NCBI GenBank assembly: GCA_015179045.1
Contig: WHUZ01000022.1
Coordinates: 496,001-560,000 of the forward strand
DNA length: 64,000 nt
Direction: 5' to 3'
Source of the DNA: Kalaharituber pfeilii
Lineage: Eukaryota; Ascomycota; Pezizomycetes; Pezizales; Pezizaceae
Positions 23,624-34,209 of this stretch are shown here, one piece after another (position 1 is the stretch's first letter; each line of letters begins with the position of its first letter). The notes beneath the pieces were generated by a model, which did not search any database, had not been told where the DNA came from, and was given only the letters and a program-made list of their open reading frames with translations. The position numbers were made by a program, and so were the translations under genes.

Positions 23624-24723
23624 AATAATTTTTTCTTCTTTTTTTTTGGTTTAATATCGTTCCTAGCATGCCGCCCTATGGGCTATGGCGAGATTAGGTA
23701 CAAAGGAGAGTAAGGAAATACGGGCAGAGCACTCACCTAGCGCAGCAGAGGAGAGAGCTGGAGAAGTGGCAGTACGTCGTGACGAGATCAATTACTGGAG
23801 CCCCCTTGGGTACGCGGAGAGACGTGGTGGAGGGCCTAGCGAATGTGGATCGTACAGACCTTCATGGAGGGCGAGAGAACCCGAGTAGAGGCGAAGGTCC
23901 TGGGATTCCGGAACGAGACCCTCCGAAACGAAGAGGAGGACACGACCTACCTGCGAGGAGACATGCGCTCGAAGGAGCCACCACCCCTAGCCATACTCAA
24001 CACACTTCACAGAGAAGCAGGGGGAGGTGAGTGGGAGCGGAGGATAGAGAACTGGGAGATAGACGAAGGGTGGAAAGCGGTATACACCAGCGGGAGCAGG
24101 ATAACAGAGAGAACAGGGGTAGGGCTGTGGCGAGACAAGCCCAGGTCATGCTACTTGGGAGCCAGGGCCACAGTAAACGATGTGGAACTGCAAACACACT
24201 CAGGAAGGGAACGAGGAACTGCTACTAGTCACGGACTCCAAGGTAGCCATCCAGGCATAGCAGAGGGCCGCCCGACGCCTTTTTTATTTTTTTTTTTTTT
24301 TTTTTTCACGTGACCCCGCATGCAGCTGTTCGCCATGGCAGGGCCCGCCCGACGCCTGAAGGAGCAGCCCAACTAGTCAGAGAGGCATGGGAAGAAAGAA
24401 CAGCACTGGGAGGCACGGACGTAGCAGTACTATGGGTCAAGGTGTCGAAGGCAACGAGAGGGCGGACAGGGCGGCCAAGATAGGCGCCCTCCTTCCATAC
24501 CAGGACAAGACCGTGACAGAGGCGGGGATGCGAATGGAGGCGAGAGCCCAAAGGGCGAGAGAGCGAGTCCAGCTGGGCCTGAGCTACAGACCACTGGAGC
24601 GCCTGGGAGGTCAGATCACCACGTTAGCTGGGCTTCTGGGAGGCAAGGTCCTCAGAGCCTGGAGGCACAAGATAGGCAAGGAAGAGCGCCCAGAGTGCAG
24701 ATGGTGCGGGGAGGGGCGAGGAG
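23624..24723. mobile_element. LINE-A copy with 5' inversion (twin-priming type)
   Basis: Perfect 13-bp duplications (aacccaacttgtt at 23611-23623 and 24724-24736) bracket the copy. The tail and 3' UTR (23624 to about 23720) lie in minus orientation: a T-rich run, then catgccgccctatgggctat and gattaggtacaaaggaga. The pol segment (about 23720-24723) lies in plus orientation: AVYTSGSRITERTGVGLWRD, RNase H-like; then GNERADRAAKIGALL, LGLSYRPLERLGGQI and ECRWCGEGRGE. This arrangement is the signature of twin-primed target-site reverse transcription. A SINE-B micro-insertion interrupts the RNase H region. Confidence 0.75.
24281..24344 (-). repeat. Tail-only SINE-B micro-insertion with 13-bp TSD
   Basis: A T run (with one A) is followed by cacgtgaccccgcatgcagc and tgttcgccatggcaggg. 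It is flanked by ccgcccgacgcct at 24268-24280 and 24345-24357. It splits the LINE-A RNase H coding of the inverted copy, so it is younger than that copy. Confidence 0.85.
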
Positions 24724-25042
24724 AACCCAACTTGTTGAGCGAGAACCTGACTTCCTGACTTATTGAAAGGCTAGTTTGGGACATGAATCAGAAATCAGGC
24801 TATGTACTGTACATGAAAGTATGTATAGTGCAATGCTGCAAATCTCGAGGATCTGCTAACTTTATGCCACACTATGCCTTGCGTGGGTGAGACCTGCATA
24901 AATTCTGTCCCGAAACTAACCGTTTTTACTAGTAACCTTGTCCATGCCGATCAGGACTATCAGGTTGCAACCTCAGAGTTATGCAGCCAGTTCCCGACCT
25001 TAATAGTGCTTTGCACAAACTCGTTGCATTATAATCATTGTT

Positions 25043-25088
25043 TTTTTTGGTTCACATAACCCAGCATACAAAGCCTATGGCAGAGAGC
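25043..25088 (-). repeat. Tail-only insertion, LINE-B type
   Basis: Eight T, then ggttcacataacccagcata and caaagcctatggcag: the minus-strand LINE-B tail without LINE body. The possible duplication (gcattataatcattg / gcattaattatggtg) is imperfect. Confidence 0.5.
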
Positions 25089-25153
25089 ATTAATTATGGT
25101 GTGTTGTACGAATTGCATTATATTGTCATGAAGTATGTTAAATAATTTCTATA

Positions 25154-26045
25154 CAGTCAAACCTCTCATATTAGATCTTGTCACACTGGATAACCCGTCA
25201 TATTGGATGAACTTCGCCGACCACAGCTTGCGCTGGTGTAGATTGGATATTTTCATTATTGGATAGATAGCATTTTTGCAGACCAATTTCCTGGATTTAC
25301 ATAGTAATTGGACGTGTCATATTAGATTGTGTGAATACTAGCACGGATCATGGGCTTCAACTGACTGTTAGACCACTTTTATTCCTGCATTCGAGGACCC
25401 TTGAGCAGATATCTTAAACACTATTAAAATTTTTACACACATGCAAAGTTAGGTCAGAACTAAAGACTCCGATACTGTCAATATTGAGGCTGCCGAACTT
25501 TCGGGTCCATTGAAGAGGAAACTGAGGTCAAAGAAAGAGGAAGTGACATTGGAACATTTGAATGATACTTATCGGCCAGAGCTTACAGCTGAAGACTCAG
25601 CTGATCAAGTCCAAGATGACTAAGAGCAGTATGAACCCCTCTCATATTTAGGGGCAGGCAAACGCATTGTCTGTGATCGAGCACTTCATTCAATTGTATC
25701 AACGAAGTCCCGGGACTACAGTTCCAAAGGATGAATAAGCTGCACTTGCGCTTCAATGCTTTGAAAAGTACTAGACTTTGTTGGACTTGAATTGAAACAT
25801 GTGTCCATATATCTCTTATCTTGCTCCCATATAGTTAATTATTCATGTCCACATCTGTTTTAGCTCCAACTGCATGTATATAGCACAAAAATTGACCTCT
25901 CTGCTCCAACCTGTCTAAGCGGGTAAGCTGGCTTGTTGGATAAAACCCACCCCTCGCCATAGCCCATAGGGCGGCACGCGAGAAATGATTAAAAAAAAAA
26001 AAACCCCACCCGGCCCGACGTTATCCAATATGAAAGGTTTGACTG
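25154..26045. mobile_element. pogo/Tigger-like element, decayed
   Basis: The left end CAGTCAAACCTCTCATATTA and right end AATATGAAAGGTTTGACTG are inverted copies, flanked by TA at 25152-25153 and 26046-26047. CAGTCAAACC tips with TA duplication are characteristic of pogo-family elements. The 892-bp interior holds only a short, stop-containing coding-like stretch (about 25450-25740) and no clear DDE motif. A LINE-A tail-only copy inserted near the right end. Confidence 0.75.
25954..25999 (+). repeat. Tail-only LINE-A micro-insertion
   Basis: The body reads cgccatagcccatagggc, ggcacgcgagaaatgatt and poly(A). The flanks aaaacccaccc and aaaccccaccc differ by one base and are probably a slightly diverged target-site duplication. 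It lies inside the pogo-like element. Confidence 0.7.
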
Positions 26046-26049
26046 TATG

Positions 26050-27030
26050 AGGATCGAGGTACTAGTACTAAAACTTCGAGGATAACTAGATTTGATATTG
26101 CACAGGCCTCTCTTGGCGTCTCTTGGCGAAGCACAGAGTCTATGCATGTCTCACCTACTCAAGCGATAGCGCTGTTAGCAGCATTGCCAGTACTGCACGA
26201 GCAGGCGGTGAAGCAGGCATGCATGAGCTCGTCTCCACGGTACTGAGGTGTAAAAACTGCCCATGCTGTAGATGTCCCATTTCTGTTGTCTTTTTTGACT
26301 ATACTCAGAAACAGTACAGTCAATTTTTTGCACATACCAGAGATACAGTATATTTCTGTGAGTTTTTGACTGCTAAAACAGGAAACTGATTTGGCGGTCT
26401 GGGAGTGGTGCCAAGATGCCCGGCGTTACCCATACGGCTTCGTGATACGTAACTGTAAGACACGCATCCACCCAAGATCCCTTGGCAACGGTGCCAAAGC
26501 GCACCTCGGCATGAGCCAAATTGCGTAAGTGCGGCGTCGGGGATCTGCATGTGGCTCTGTTTCTCGTATTTCAAACCCCCCCCCCATGACTTATAACCTA
26601 TGTGATACTTCACGCATAAACGGGGCACCTCCGATGCACTTTAAGTCCTGCTCTTCCAACAGATCATTGCTTTTAACACTAGCCCCGATAAGTAAAGCTG
26701 ATCGCACATAATAATGAATTGTCGATTAGGTACCAACCCGCGAATCGTCACCTGGACCATGGTTGGAAGCCATGGAGATTAATTGGGGGCTCCGATTGTC
26801 CTGGACACATTTCCTTTGAGGTTTAGGACGGCAACTGTAGATGTAGGCACAGATTGATTAGGGAATATGCAACGCTATCCTATGTGTATGTTGTCCGTGA
26901 AATCATACGCCCCGTATTCAAGCCATTCGAATGAAGCTTAGCTATTTGAGCGGTGATTGATCTGCATTGAAGCGATACGGGAAGTTTGTCAATTTTTATG
27001 CAGGACCCGGCGGTGATAGGGACTTCCTTG
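26050..27030. other. Intergenic, no gene recognised
   Basis: Only short frames; nothing with domain content. Confidence 0.4.
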
Positions 27031-27036
27031 TATGTA

Positions 27037-27246
27037 CTCGTTATCGGCATTTAGTGATGCAGGTGGGGGCCAAGTTATAGGCCGTGTGAGTGGTCTGTGA
27101 GCAGGTGAGGCTAAGGCCTGTACCTGACTTTGGGAGCAAAATTGTATGGAAAACACCCGCCAGCAGCAATATCCATCCCCGATCCGGTAGCCTTTTCTCG
27201 CATGGCCATAACAGCCCCACCTGCATCATTAAGTGCCAGTAACGAG
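27037..27246. mobile_element. TA-flanked MITE, copy 1
   Basis: The left end ctcgttatcggcatttagtg, then atgcaggtgggg, mirrors the right end ccccacctgcatcatt, then aagtgccagtaacgag. TA lies on both sides (27035-27036, 27247-27248). It is 210 bp without coding capacity. A second, more diverged copy lies at 31018-31231. Confidence 0.75.
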
Positions 27247-27454
27247 TATTGCAATCAGCGCCAGTAGCATAAAGAAAATTAGGACCTGAAGCACGATCCA
27301 GGCTAGTCTCGTTCCAGACCTCCCTCCGAAAGTTCCACTGAGTTGTCTACGCTGAATCAATGCAGTTTCAGAAATTAAGCCATACCTATTTGCTTGAGGT
27401 GACAAACTAGTATGGCTGCATATAATCCTCCGAATGAGGAGAAACAGCGGCTGA

Positions 27455-27538
27455 TACTAGCTAGTAAAATATGTATTCGGACATAGCGCATAATGTGCAT
27501 TAGTACCCCTGTCCGAATACATATTTTACTGGCTAGTA
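27455..27538. repeat. 84-bp foldback element
   Basis: Arms of 29 bp (tactagctagtaaaatatgt, then attcggaca) at 27455-27483 and 27510-27538 are inverted copies with one mismatch. The 26-bp loop contains a further small palindrome (gcgcataatgtgc). It could form a strong hairpin and is probably a minimal MITE. Confidence 0.8.
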
Positions 27539-27539
27539 C

Positions 27540-28470
27540 TTACCATGTGCATCCCCAATCGAGGACATATGAGTCCCTCGATTCCCCCCAGTTTACCTCC
27601 CAGATTGCAAATTATCTATGCCAAGAGGTGTCCAAATCATGTTAGTCGCGTATCCACGCTCGAAATCATCTCATATTAGGCATCATTCTCCAATAATCCA
27701 TTTCCTCGGCATGCTCTATGCGACTTTTATACTATGTCTGAGCATTCATGACCAAACGATTGCGCATGGTGGTTCCTGTATTCATTCAAAAGCCCTGCCA
27801 CGACTGTGTCCCTGGCCGCGCAAGCCTACTTTTCCTACCAGCAGCTCGCTTTCTGCTCCTCGTGCACGCGTACCCCGCAGGCCAGTATCGTAGCATCTGC
27901 GATAACGTGCCTAGAGTACGTGGAGTCAGACATTGTCTATTTGAATGTAATATCTACACTGACCTATAGCTTTTGCTTCCTGTTTGGCAGGTTCAATCTT
28001 TTTCTCGTGCTACAATATGCATATATATTCTATTTATCAGTCCAGACTTGTAGGATAATTACGTATATACGGACAAACACATACAGCATTCTGTGGTTTG
28101 CTTTATCAAGCCTAGCTAACAAGAACGTATTAATGTACTGGAATAGCACTAAGGATGCATTCCTACTACTGAAACGGAATAATTCCACCACGCTAGCCTC
28201 CGAACCCGTTGTGTCTTGGGCCAGTGCCCCTAGCTACCATCACCATGGTTGTCATTGGATCTTTTCTTCCGCAGTCAACAGATAAACATGAGTCGTTCCC
28301 AATTTATCGTTACACAACTATCCAATTTAGTCAAGGAAGGTCTCATATGTGAGAGGATAGACAGAGAAATACCGTCGGTGGAGTGATTACGCTCCACTGG
28401 GGTGATATACTCAGCTTGAAACCTATTCTATGTATCTTCTAACACATACGAGAATGTCTAGACTCTCAAG
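27540..28470. other. Intergenic upstream of the bicupin gene
   Basis: No gene was recognised. The 3' end contains the bicupin promoter. Confidence 0.4.
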
Positions 28471-28473
28471 CAT

Positions 28474-28479
28474 TATAAA
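28474..28479 (+). promoter_or_regulatory. TATA-like element of the bicupin gene
   Basis: TATAAA in the context cattataaaggcag, about 75 bp upstream of the ATG at 28552. This is the usual position for a fungal core promoter element. Confidence 0.5.
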
Positions 28480-28551
28480 GGCAGCTTGTCAAACCCCTCT
28501 GCACAAGTTCAAATTCTCAAAGACTTCATTATCTCAAATACTCCGGATAAG

Positions 28552-30194
28552 ATGAAGCCTTCCATTGTCCTCAAACTTATAACCGTTTTCATATCAGCAG
28601 TGTTGGCAGTACCACGTCCTGCTGATTCCCCAGGCGTCAGCGAACTCGATGGCACACCAGCCGGTGAGCAGGTCCACACTAAGGTAACAAAGCATCTGCG
28701 TCTCGAAAAAAGGGGGAAGACTGTCAACACTCAGTTCACGCGGGATCCTACAGCTAGCGAGCATACTATCGTAGGTTAGCATCCAACCAAGCAGAACCCA
28801 TAACGATATTCTACTTTCAATTATATCGCTTCATTGTTCTAGCAATTGTGCTTATATACTGCGATATATTCCAGGCGGTACGAACCCGGAGCTCGACCGT
28901 CAGAATCCACACACTTTTGATCCACCGGACACAGACCATGGTGCTGTGGTGAACTTTAAATGGGCGTTCTCGCTGTCGCAGACATATCTTAAGGACGGTG
29001 GTTGGGTTAGGGAGCAGGTATGTGGTGCGGCGCGAGTTCCATGATGACAGTAGTTAAACAGTCGCTTACCTGTGCCCTACATCGCAATGTTTAGCTAGTG
29101 ACGGACCTGCCGCCCAGCAAAGACATGTCTGCAGCACAGGAGTACCTGCAAAAGGGTGCCATTCGCGAGTTGCACTGGCATCGTGTGGTATGTGCCAACT
29201 CGCCATATTCGCCTCATCTCACGCTCCTCCCTATTGTACCTAAACTGACATAACTCAGGCCGAATGGGGTATAGTTCTTGAAGGTGAGATTATGGTATCA
29301 GCCGTGGATGAGAACGGCCACAATACAGCCTTCACAGCCCCACAATGGGACATCTGGTACTTTCCGAAGGGCATGCCCCACAGCCTTCAAGGCCTTAAAG
29401 AGCACAATCAAGTTCTTCTTGTATTCGATGACGGTAACTTTGAGGCCACCGGTACCTCATTTAACGTTGTCGATTGGCTTTTGCACACACCTCCCGATGT
29501 ACTTGCAAAGAACTTTGGCTTACACAAGGATGCTTTTCCCAAACTGCCATCGAAAACTCCCTACCTCATCCCTGGCAACATAACAAACGGTACTATGAAA
29601 GCGCCTTCTGCTCCTCACGGAAGACTAAAGGGAGCAACCGACTACTGGTACCCACTGTCACAAATTGGGTTCGAGGAGGTGCCTGGTAAGGGAGGCTCAT
29701 TGGCAGTGATCGACTCAACAAACTTTCCAGTTGCGAAAACATTAGCTGCTAATGTTGTCAAAGTCAAAGCTGGGGGCCTTCGAGAGCTCCACTGGAATAC
29801 AAATGTGACTTCCCATAGGCTTGCTACAACTATATAAAGTTGAAGTTCCGCTAACTTCCACCCACAGGGTGACGAATGGCTCTACTTCCACTCCGGAAAC
29901 GCACGTGCCACCGTGTTTCTTGGAGGAGGCCTGGCACGCACCTTCGACTTCTCCGCCGGTGACACAGCTGTCTTCCCCGACAACAGTGGGCATTACATTG
30001 AGAATTCGGGAAAGGGAGAACTTGTCTTCATAGAAATGTTCAAGAGTGATCGAGTTGCTGACGTTTCGTTATCACAATGGTTAGCACTTACACCGCCAGA
30101 CGTAGTAGCCCAGTTGCTGAATGTTTCGAGGGAGTTCGTGGACTCGTTGAGTAAATTCAAGGAGAAGCAGATCATTGTTGATATATTATCTTAA
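28552..30194 (+). CDS. Secreted bicupin, oxalate decarboxylase family
   Basis: Five exons (28552-28774, 28875-29017, 29095-29187, 29259-29804, 29868-30194) join in phase to 443 residues; all introns are GT...AG. The N-terminus MKPSIVLKLITVFISAVLAV is a probable signal peptide. GGTNPELDRQNPHTFDPP and WAFSLSQTYLKDGGW are typical of fungal oxalate decarboxylases (oxalate to formate and CO2, Mn-dependent). The first cupin has ELHWHRVAEWGIVLEG (about 147-162; His, His, Glu ligands) and PKGMPHS with the fourth His. The second cupin begins ELHWNTNGDEWLYFHSG, where the second His ligand is Asn, followed by GDTAVFPDNSGHYIEN. The lid region NFEATGTSFNVVDWL differs from the SENST lid of characterised enzymes. 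The family call is strong. Decarboxylase activity is inferred, and an altered activity or a single metal site is possible. The start at 28552 gives the signal peptide directly; an upstream in-frame ATG at 28486 would add 22 residues in front of it. Confidence 0.88.
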
Positions 30195-30199
30195 AGTTC

Positions 30200-30890
30200 T
30201 TGAATCCTTGTACAGGCACTCTATAGGGTGAACTCCCTTATGACCTCTCCTGTAAACATCCGCAATTTTTTTTTTTTTTTTTTTTCGGTTCTGTACTCGT
30301 ATGCAGCTCTGTTGGCGAGTCCGAGTGTTGTTCCAGGCACTTAATTACTGTATATTGAAATGGATGGAAGAATCTGCGTGGAGAGATGAATAGCCTGAGA
30401 TATGTTTTCGTTTTTCTTTATTTTCGTTAAATTTTGTTTCCTACAGCATAACTCACGCGAGGTTGAAATGGTTGAAGTGAGTCAAGCGGGCTGCAGCCAC
30501 TGTAGTGCTTCGTGCCTAATAATTGCTAACCAAGTTCAAGGGTTCAGTACGACTTTGTGGTCCGGAGTTATTGTATCAGTTGGATTTTGAAATTGTGCTG
30601 CTTTCATTGAACACTTGTATTGACAGAAAACGCGAGAAATATAAGCACGTTGTGGTACGGAGTCAACGATGATGTAGCAAAATGAGGTTGTAACTTAGGA
30701 CAACGCTTGGAGCTTGACCATCTCTCGAGGGCAGAAGGCCCTCTTTATATAGCCAGCTCCCCGTGCATGCCTACTGCATATTCTATTGTTTATTATTGTT
30801 TATGATATCTATGCTTAACATTCAATATCAACGTCTTCGTAGCTGAGGCTGTGCACAACAAGCCTACATAGTACGGGTACTCTTGCCACT
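30200..30890. other. Intergenic, 3' side of the bicupin gene
   Basis: A T run at 30267-30285 has no recognisable retroposon tail next to it. No gene was recognised. Confidence 0.4.
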
Positions 30891-30893
30891 CAG

Positions 30894-32148
30894 CGGAACC
30901 TCTCCGGACAGGCAGATTCTGCCTGCCGCTCCCGGACCTCATCAGGCGATAAACTTTACGCCATGACACTGTGACACAGGTACCAACATTGTGGGGTAGG
31001 TAGATCAAATGTTGGTACTTGTTACCAGCATTTAGTGATGCAAAATAGAGGCTGGGCATAGTCCGTGCGAGAGGTCAGTGACCTGGTGTGGCAACAGGGT
31101 ATCTTCTCTGTTGAGAGGACAGTTTTGTAGGGAAAACAGCAGCGTTTCTCTTGGGGGCCTTGGTAAATAGCAATGTAGCTACAGCCTTTCAACCAACGCA
31201 TGCTATTACAGCAACAAATGCTGGTAATGAGTAGTATTACTTACTGTACCAATACACGCTCCCATGTCACAACAAGCTTGGACCATTGTTTGAATTGCAG
31301 ACACCAATTCCAATCACTTTAATTCATCCTAGATGGCTATTAACTACATCAACCGAACCTACAGCGTCAATGTCTCAAGCTGCCGGATTGTGATCATTGA
31401 ATATTGACTCATGGCCAAACGGCGCCAGCTGGATTCTCAACTTCACATATTGTAGTGAGGTAACCTATTTTTTTTTGGTCTCTGCGATAGGATTGTAGCT
31501 TGTATGCGGAACAAAATTATTTAAACAGAGCAATGTCATGCCAATCTTTCTAGCGAAGAATTCAAACCTGTAAAGCAGCGTAGCTCATCCAGCAGTTTCA
31601 AAATTGTCAGGCTTCGCAGGATATCCTGAACCTTTTACTACATACACCTGCACCTCAATTGCACACCCTCAAAATGCTCTGCACTGCAAATGAATAAGCT
31701 CTTGTGCATCTGGAGTAGTGTACTCCAAATGTAACATCCTACGAGCATGAGACAGCGCAAGACGAAGCCTACCAGCAGTGACCGGAACTGATGAGCAAGT
31801 AATATGACAGGGTGAGGTACTACTGGAAACCCAAAATTTCTTTTTTGTTTCTTCATCTGCTTATTAATTCAGATTTATTTTTCCATTTTTCATTTTTTAC
31901 TTAATTGAGTAATCATGCATTCAAACTAGTAGACTACAGCATGGGCCGACATTTGATAGCGAGTGGGCACGGTATGCACTTACGTCACTAGTCCACTTTA
32001 AAACTTGTCTTGCCATATGCCTGTACCAACAACTGATCATACCTACCCCACAATGTTGGTACCTGTGTCACAGTGTCATGGCGTAAAGCTTATCGTCTGA
32101 TGAGGTCCGGGAGCGGCAGGCAGAATCTGCCTGTCCGGAGAGGTTCCG
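30894..32148. repeat. 109-bp inverted repeat pair spanning about 1.25 kb
   Basis: The arm 30894-31002 (cggaacctctccggacaggc, agattctgcctgccg ... tgtggggtaggta) is the reverse complement of 32040-32148 with only a few mismatches. Each arm contains the palindrome ggcagattctgcc. A third, diverged copy in left-arm orientation lies at 35675-35790. This could be one long-TIR transposon with a non-coding interior or two insertions of one repeat in opposite directions. No convincing target-site duplication was found. Confidence 0.7.
31018..31231. mobile_element. TA-flanked MITE, copy 2
   Basis: The left end cttgttaccagcatttagtg and right end gctggtaatgag are inverted copies with TA on both sides (31016-31017, 31232-31233). 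The left 25 bp match the MITE at 27037, and size (214 bp) and internal blocks (gtccgtgcgagaggtc / ggccgtgtgagtggtc; gggaaaacagc) also correspond. It lies just inside the left arm of the 30.9-32.1 kb inverted repeat. Confidence 0.65.
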
Positions 32149-32463
32149 GCAGGGACCCATATACCCGGGCCAGGTTTGGAACAACTAACTACGGAATCTA
32201 CATACACACCTTGAGCACCCAGTGCCCTCCGTCCCCGGCTACCCCAGATCGAGGCAGGCAAACCAGTACTCGACCGGGTCGCCCTCCACACCTTCTTGCT
32301 TCCACCCTTTCTCCTCTGATTATCCTTGAGCCTGGCTTAAAGTGCTGATGACGTGGATTACGTTGATTATGTTGATTATTTTCTGTTCTATCTCCTTTAT
32401 CCCCTATGTAGCTATTCTCGTCATAGCCCATAGGGCGGCACATGAGTAATGATAAAAAAAAAA
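32149..32463. mobile_element. LINE-B 3' fragment (minus) next to LINE-A tail (plus)
   Basis: 32149-32330 (gcagggacccatatacccgg, then gccaggtttggaacaac) is a minus-strand LINE-B fragment collinear with 45-190 at the window start. It lacks the terminal tail because the inverted-repeat arm abuts it. 32385-32463 (tatgtagctattctcg, then tcatagcccatagggcggca and poly(A)) is a plus-strand LINE-A 3' end. Confidence 0.65.
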
Positions 32464-33278
32464 AGGAGTCCCTGTAGGCCTCTTACCCGGGCCGGTGCTC
32501 TGCTCGTCCCTGTCCTGCCTTTTTGGCACTTCCTTCAACGCCTAACTCGCCGCCATCGTCATCCCTTTTGCGCTTTGGGGTTTAGATAGGGGGCGGCGAG
32601 AACGAAGGTTGAGCCAATCGCAGGTGTCGAAAGTGTGACCACAATCCTAGACCAGAGCCAGGCAAGGTATGCGCTGAGATCAATTTCTTTGTCTACACAG
32701 GCAAAGAAAATGCCCTCGCTATAGTGAAAACTGGTTATAGTGAAGAAAATCCGTCAGATGCTTGGCCTTCAAAAGGGAGCCTACAGGGGTAGGGGACCTT
32801 TGGCCTGAGAGCTTTAGAGGCATCCAGGCCGCGGGTCCAGACCGAGAGGGCGATCGAGGCCGATCGAGGCCGGGACTGGAGAGATTTTGGGCTAAATTGG
32901 GTAGAGGGCGAGACTAAGGAGGACAGCTTTGAGACAGTAGCAGGGCGAATTGCAAGCAGACTCGAGGTCGGTGAGGAGGAGAAAGTGCCCTGGGGGCGAC
33001 ATGCACACCCACTGGCAGCATAAATCGAGGTCATTGACTTCAAACTGGGCAAGGAGGACACTTTAACAAGGTGGGAAAAAGCCATTAACGAAGCTAAGGG
33101 TAATTCAGTAGCCATTTTCACAGACAGCAGTCGAAACGAGCAAGGAGAAGTTGGAGGTAGATGGTGCTGGAGGCAGGTAGTTGCAGGCGAGTCAGAGGGG
33201 TCCCGGTAGATAGGAACAAAAGCTACTGTGTAGGATGGTGAGGTCTCAGTATGAGAGGTGCTCTTGAAGCTGTGGATG

Positions 33279-33526
33279 ATGTGCTTGCCTCCGAGCATCA
33301 AGGGTCTAGACCCAGGGGCCCTGCCATGGTGAACAGCTGCAAGCGGGGCAATGAATCCAACAGGCCGTGATCTGCATTGGACTGAAACCGCCTGGACCAG
33401 CCTGATCCACATGAATCAGGCCAACCAGGCCAACCCAGGCCCAGAATTTCACGGCCCAGGCCAGTCCAGGCCTGTTGGATTCATTGAAGCGGGGTTACGT
33501 GATACAAAAAAAAAAAAAAAAAAAAG
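33279..33526 (+). mobile_element. SINE-B copy carrying a hAT-type MITE
   Basis: It is flanked by gctgtggatg (33269-33278) and gctgtagatg (33527-33536), a 10-bp duplication with one change. It comprises a middle block (cctccgagcatcaagggtct), the tail module (ggccctgccatggtgaacag ... ggggttacgtga) and an A run. Removing it restores continuity with the LINE-B RNase H sequence seen at 19.9 kb. Confidence 0.75.
33349..33486. mobile_element. 138-bp MITE, hAT-type (8-bp TSD)
   Basis: Perfect 18-bp terminal inverted repeats (CAATGAATCCAACAGGCC and its complement) are bracketed by identical 8-bp copies of aagcgggg (33341-33348, 33487-33494). CA...TG tips with an 8-bp duplication indicate a hAT-mobilised MITE. 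It inserted into the SINE-B tail, which makes it the youngest layer here. Confidence 0.9.
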
Positions 33527-33884
33527 GCTGTAGATGGCAGGGCGAAGGTGCTGCTGCTTGCAGACTCGCAGGCAGCTATCAGCGCAGTTAAAAAAAGAGG
33601 GAAAACTGGCAAGGAGAGGACCGCAGACCTGGCGCGTGTGGTAGAACTTGTAGGAGAAAGGCGGCGGAAACTGAGGGATGCTGGGGCTGTGAAGCTTGCA
33701 TGGGTCAAGGCTCATGTGGGGATAGAGGGCAACGAGAAGCCAGATGAGAAGGCAAACGAGGGGGCCAAGTGCATGAAGTATGATGGGCAGGCCACTGAGG
33801 GTGGGCTTCATCAAGAATTAGTACGAAAGAGAAGGGAGAAGAGGGAGCATGCCGGGTTTGGGAAGGGTAGGTTTATGAAGTGGG

Positions 33885-33918
<34 letters not shown>

Positions 33919-34209
33919 GTAACCCCGCTTGCAGCTGTCCGCCATGGCAGGGTCCCTAGACCGGAGTCCTTATGGCTCGGAGACAGGCACCTGTGCAACT
34001 ACCTGTTCTCGTGACTAGCAACTACCTACAAAATCGTCCCCTGTAAAAGGCTACTACTAAAAGCACACAACAATACCACGACTTCGGTGGTGCAGAGGAA
34101 ACACAAAGCGAAAGCCCAATCCTCCAAGAGAACAATCAAGCACAAATACCCAAATATCCCCCCAGAAAATCAAGCAGTCATGTCCATCTCCTCCACATCC
34201 CTCCTCTTC
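33885..34209 (-). mobile_element. SINE-B, longest copy (325 bp)
   Basis: A T run is followed by the minus-strand tail (cacgtaaccccgcttgcagc, tgtccgccatggcaggg). Then comes the middle block (sense cctgtctccgagccataagg) and about 200 bp of unique 5' sequence. Ten-base duplications atgaagtggg lie at 33875-33884 and 34210-34219. No tRNA-like A/B boxes were seen. Confidence 0.8.

Noticed and set aside
30267..30285. T run after the bicupin gene as another tail-only insertion
   Set aside because: The adjacent sequence does not match either tail module and no TSD was found.
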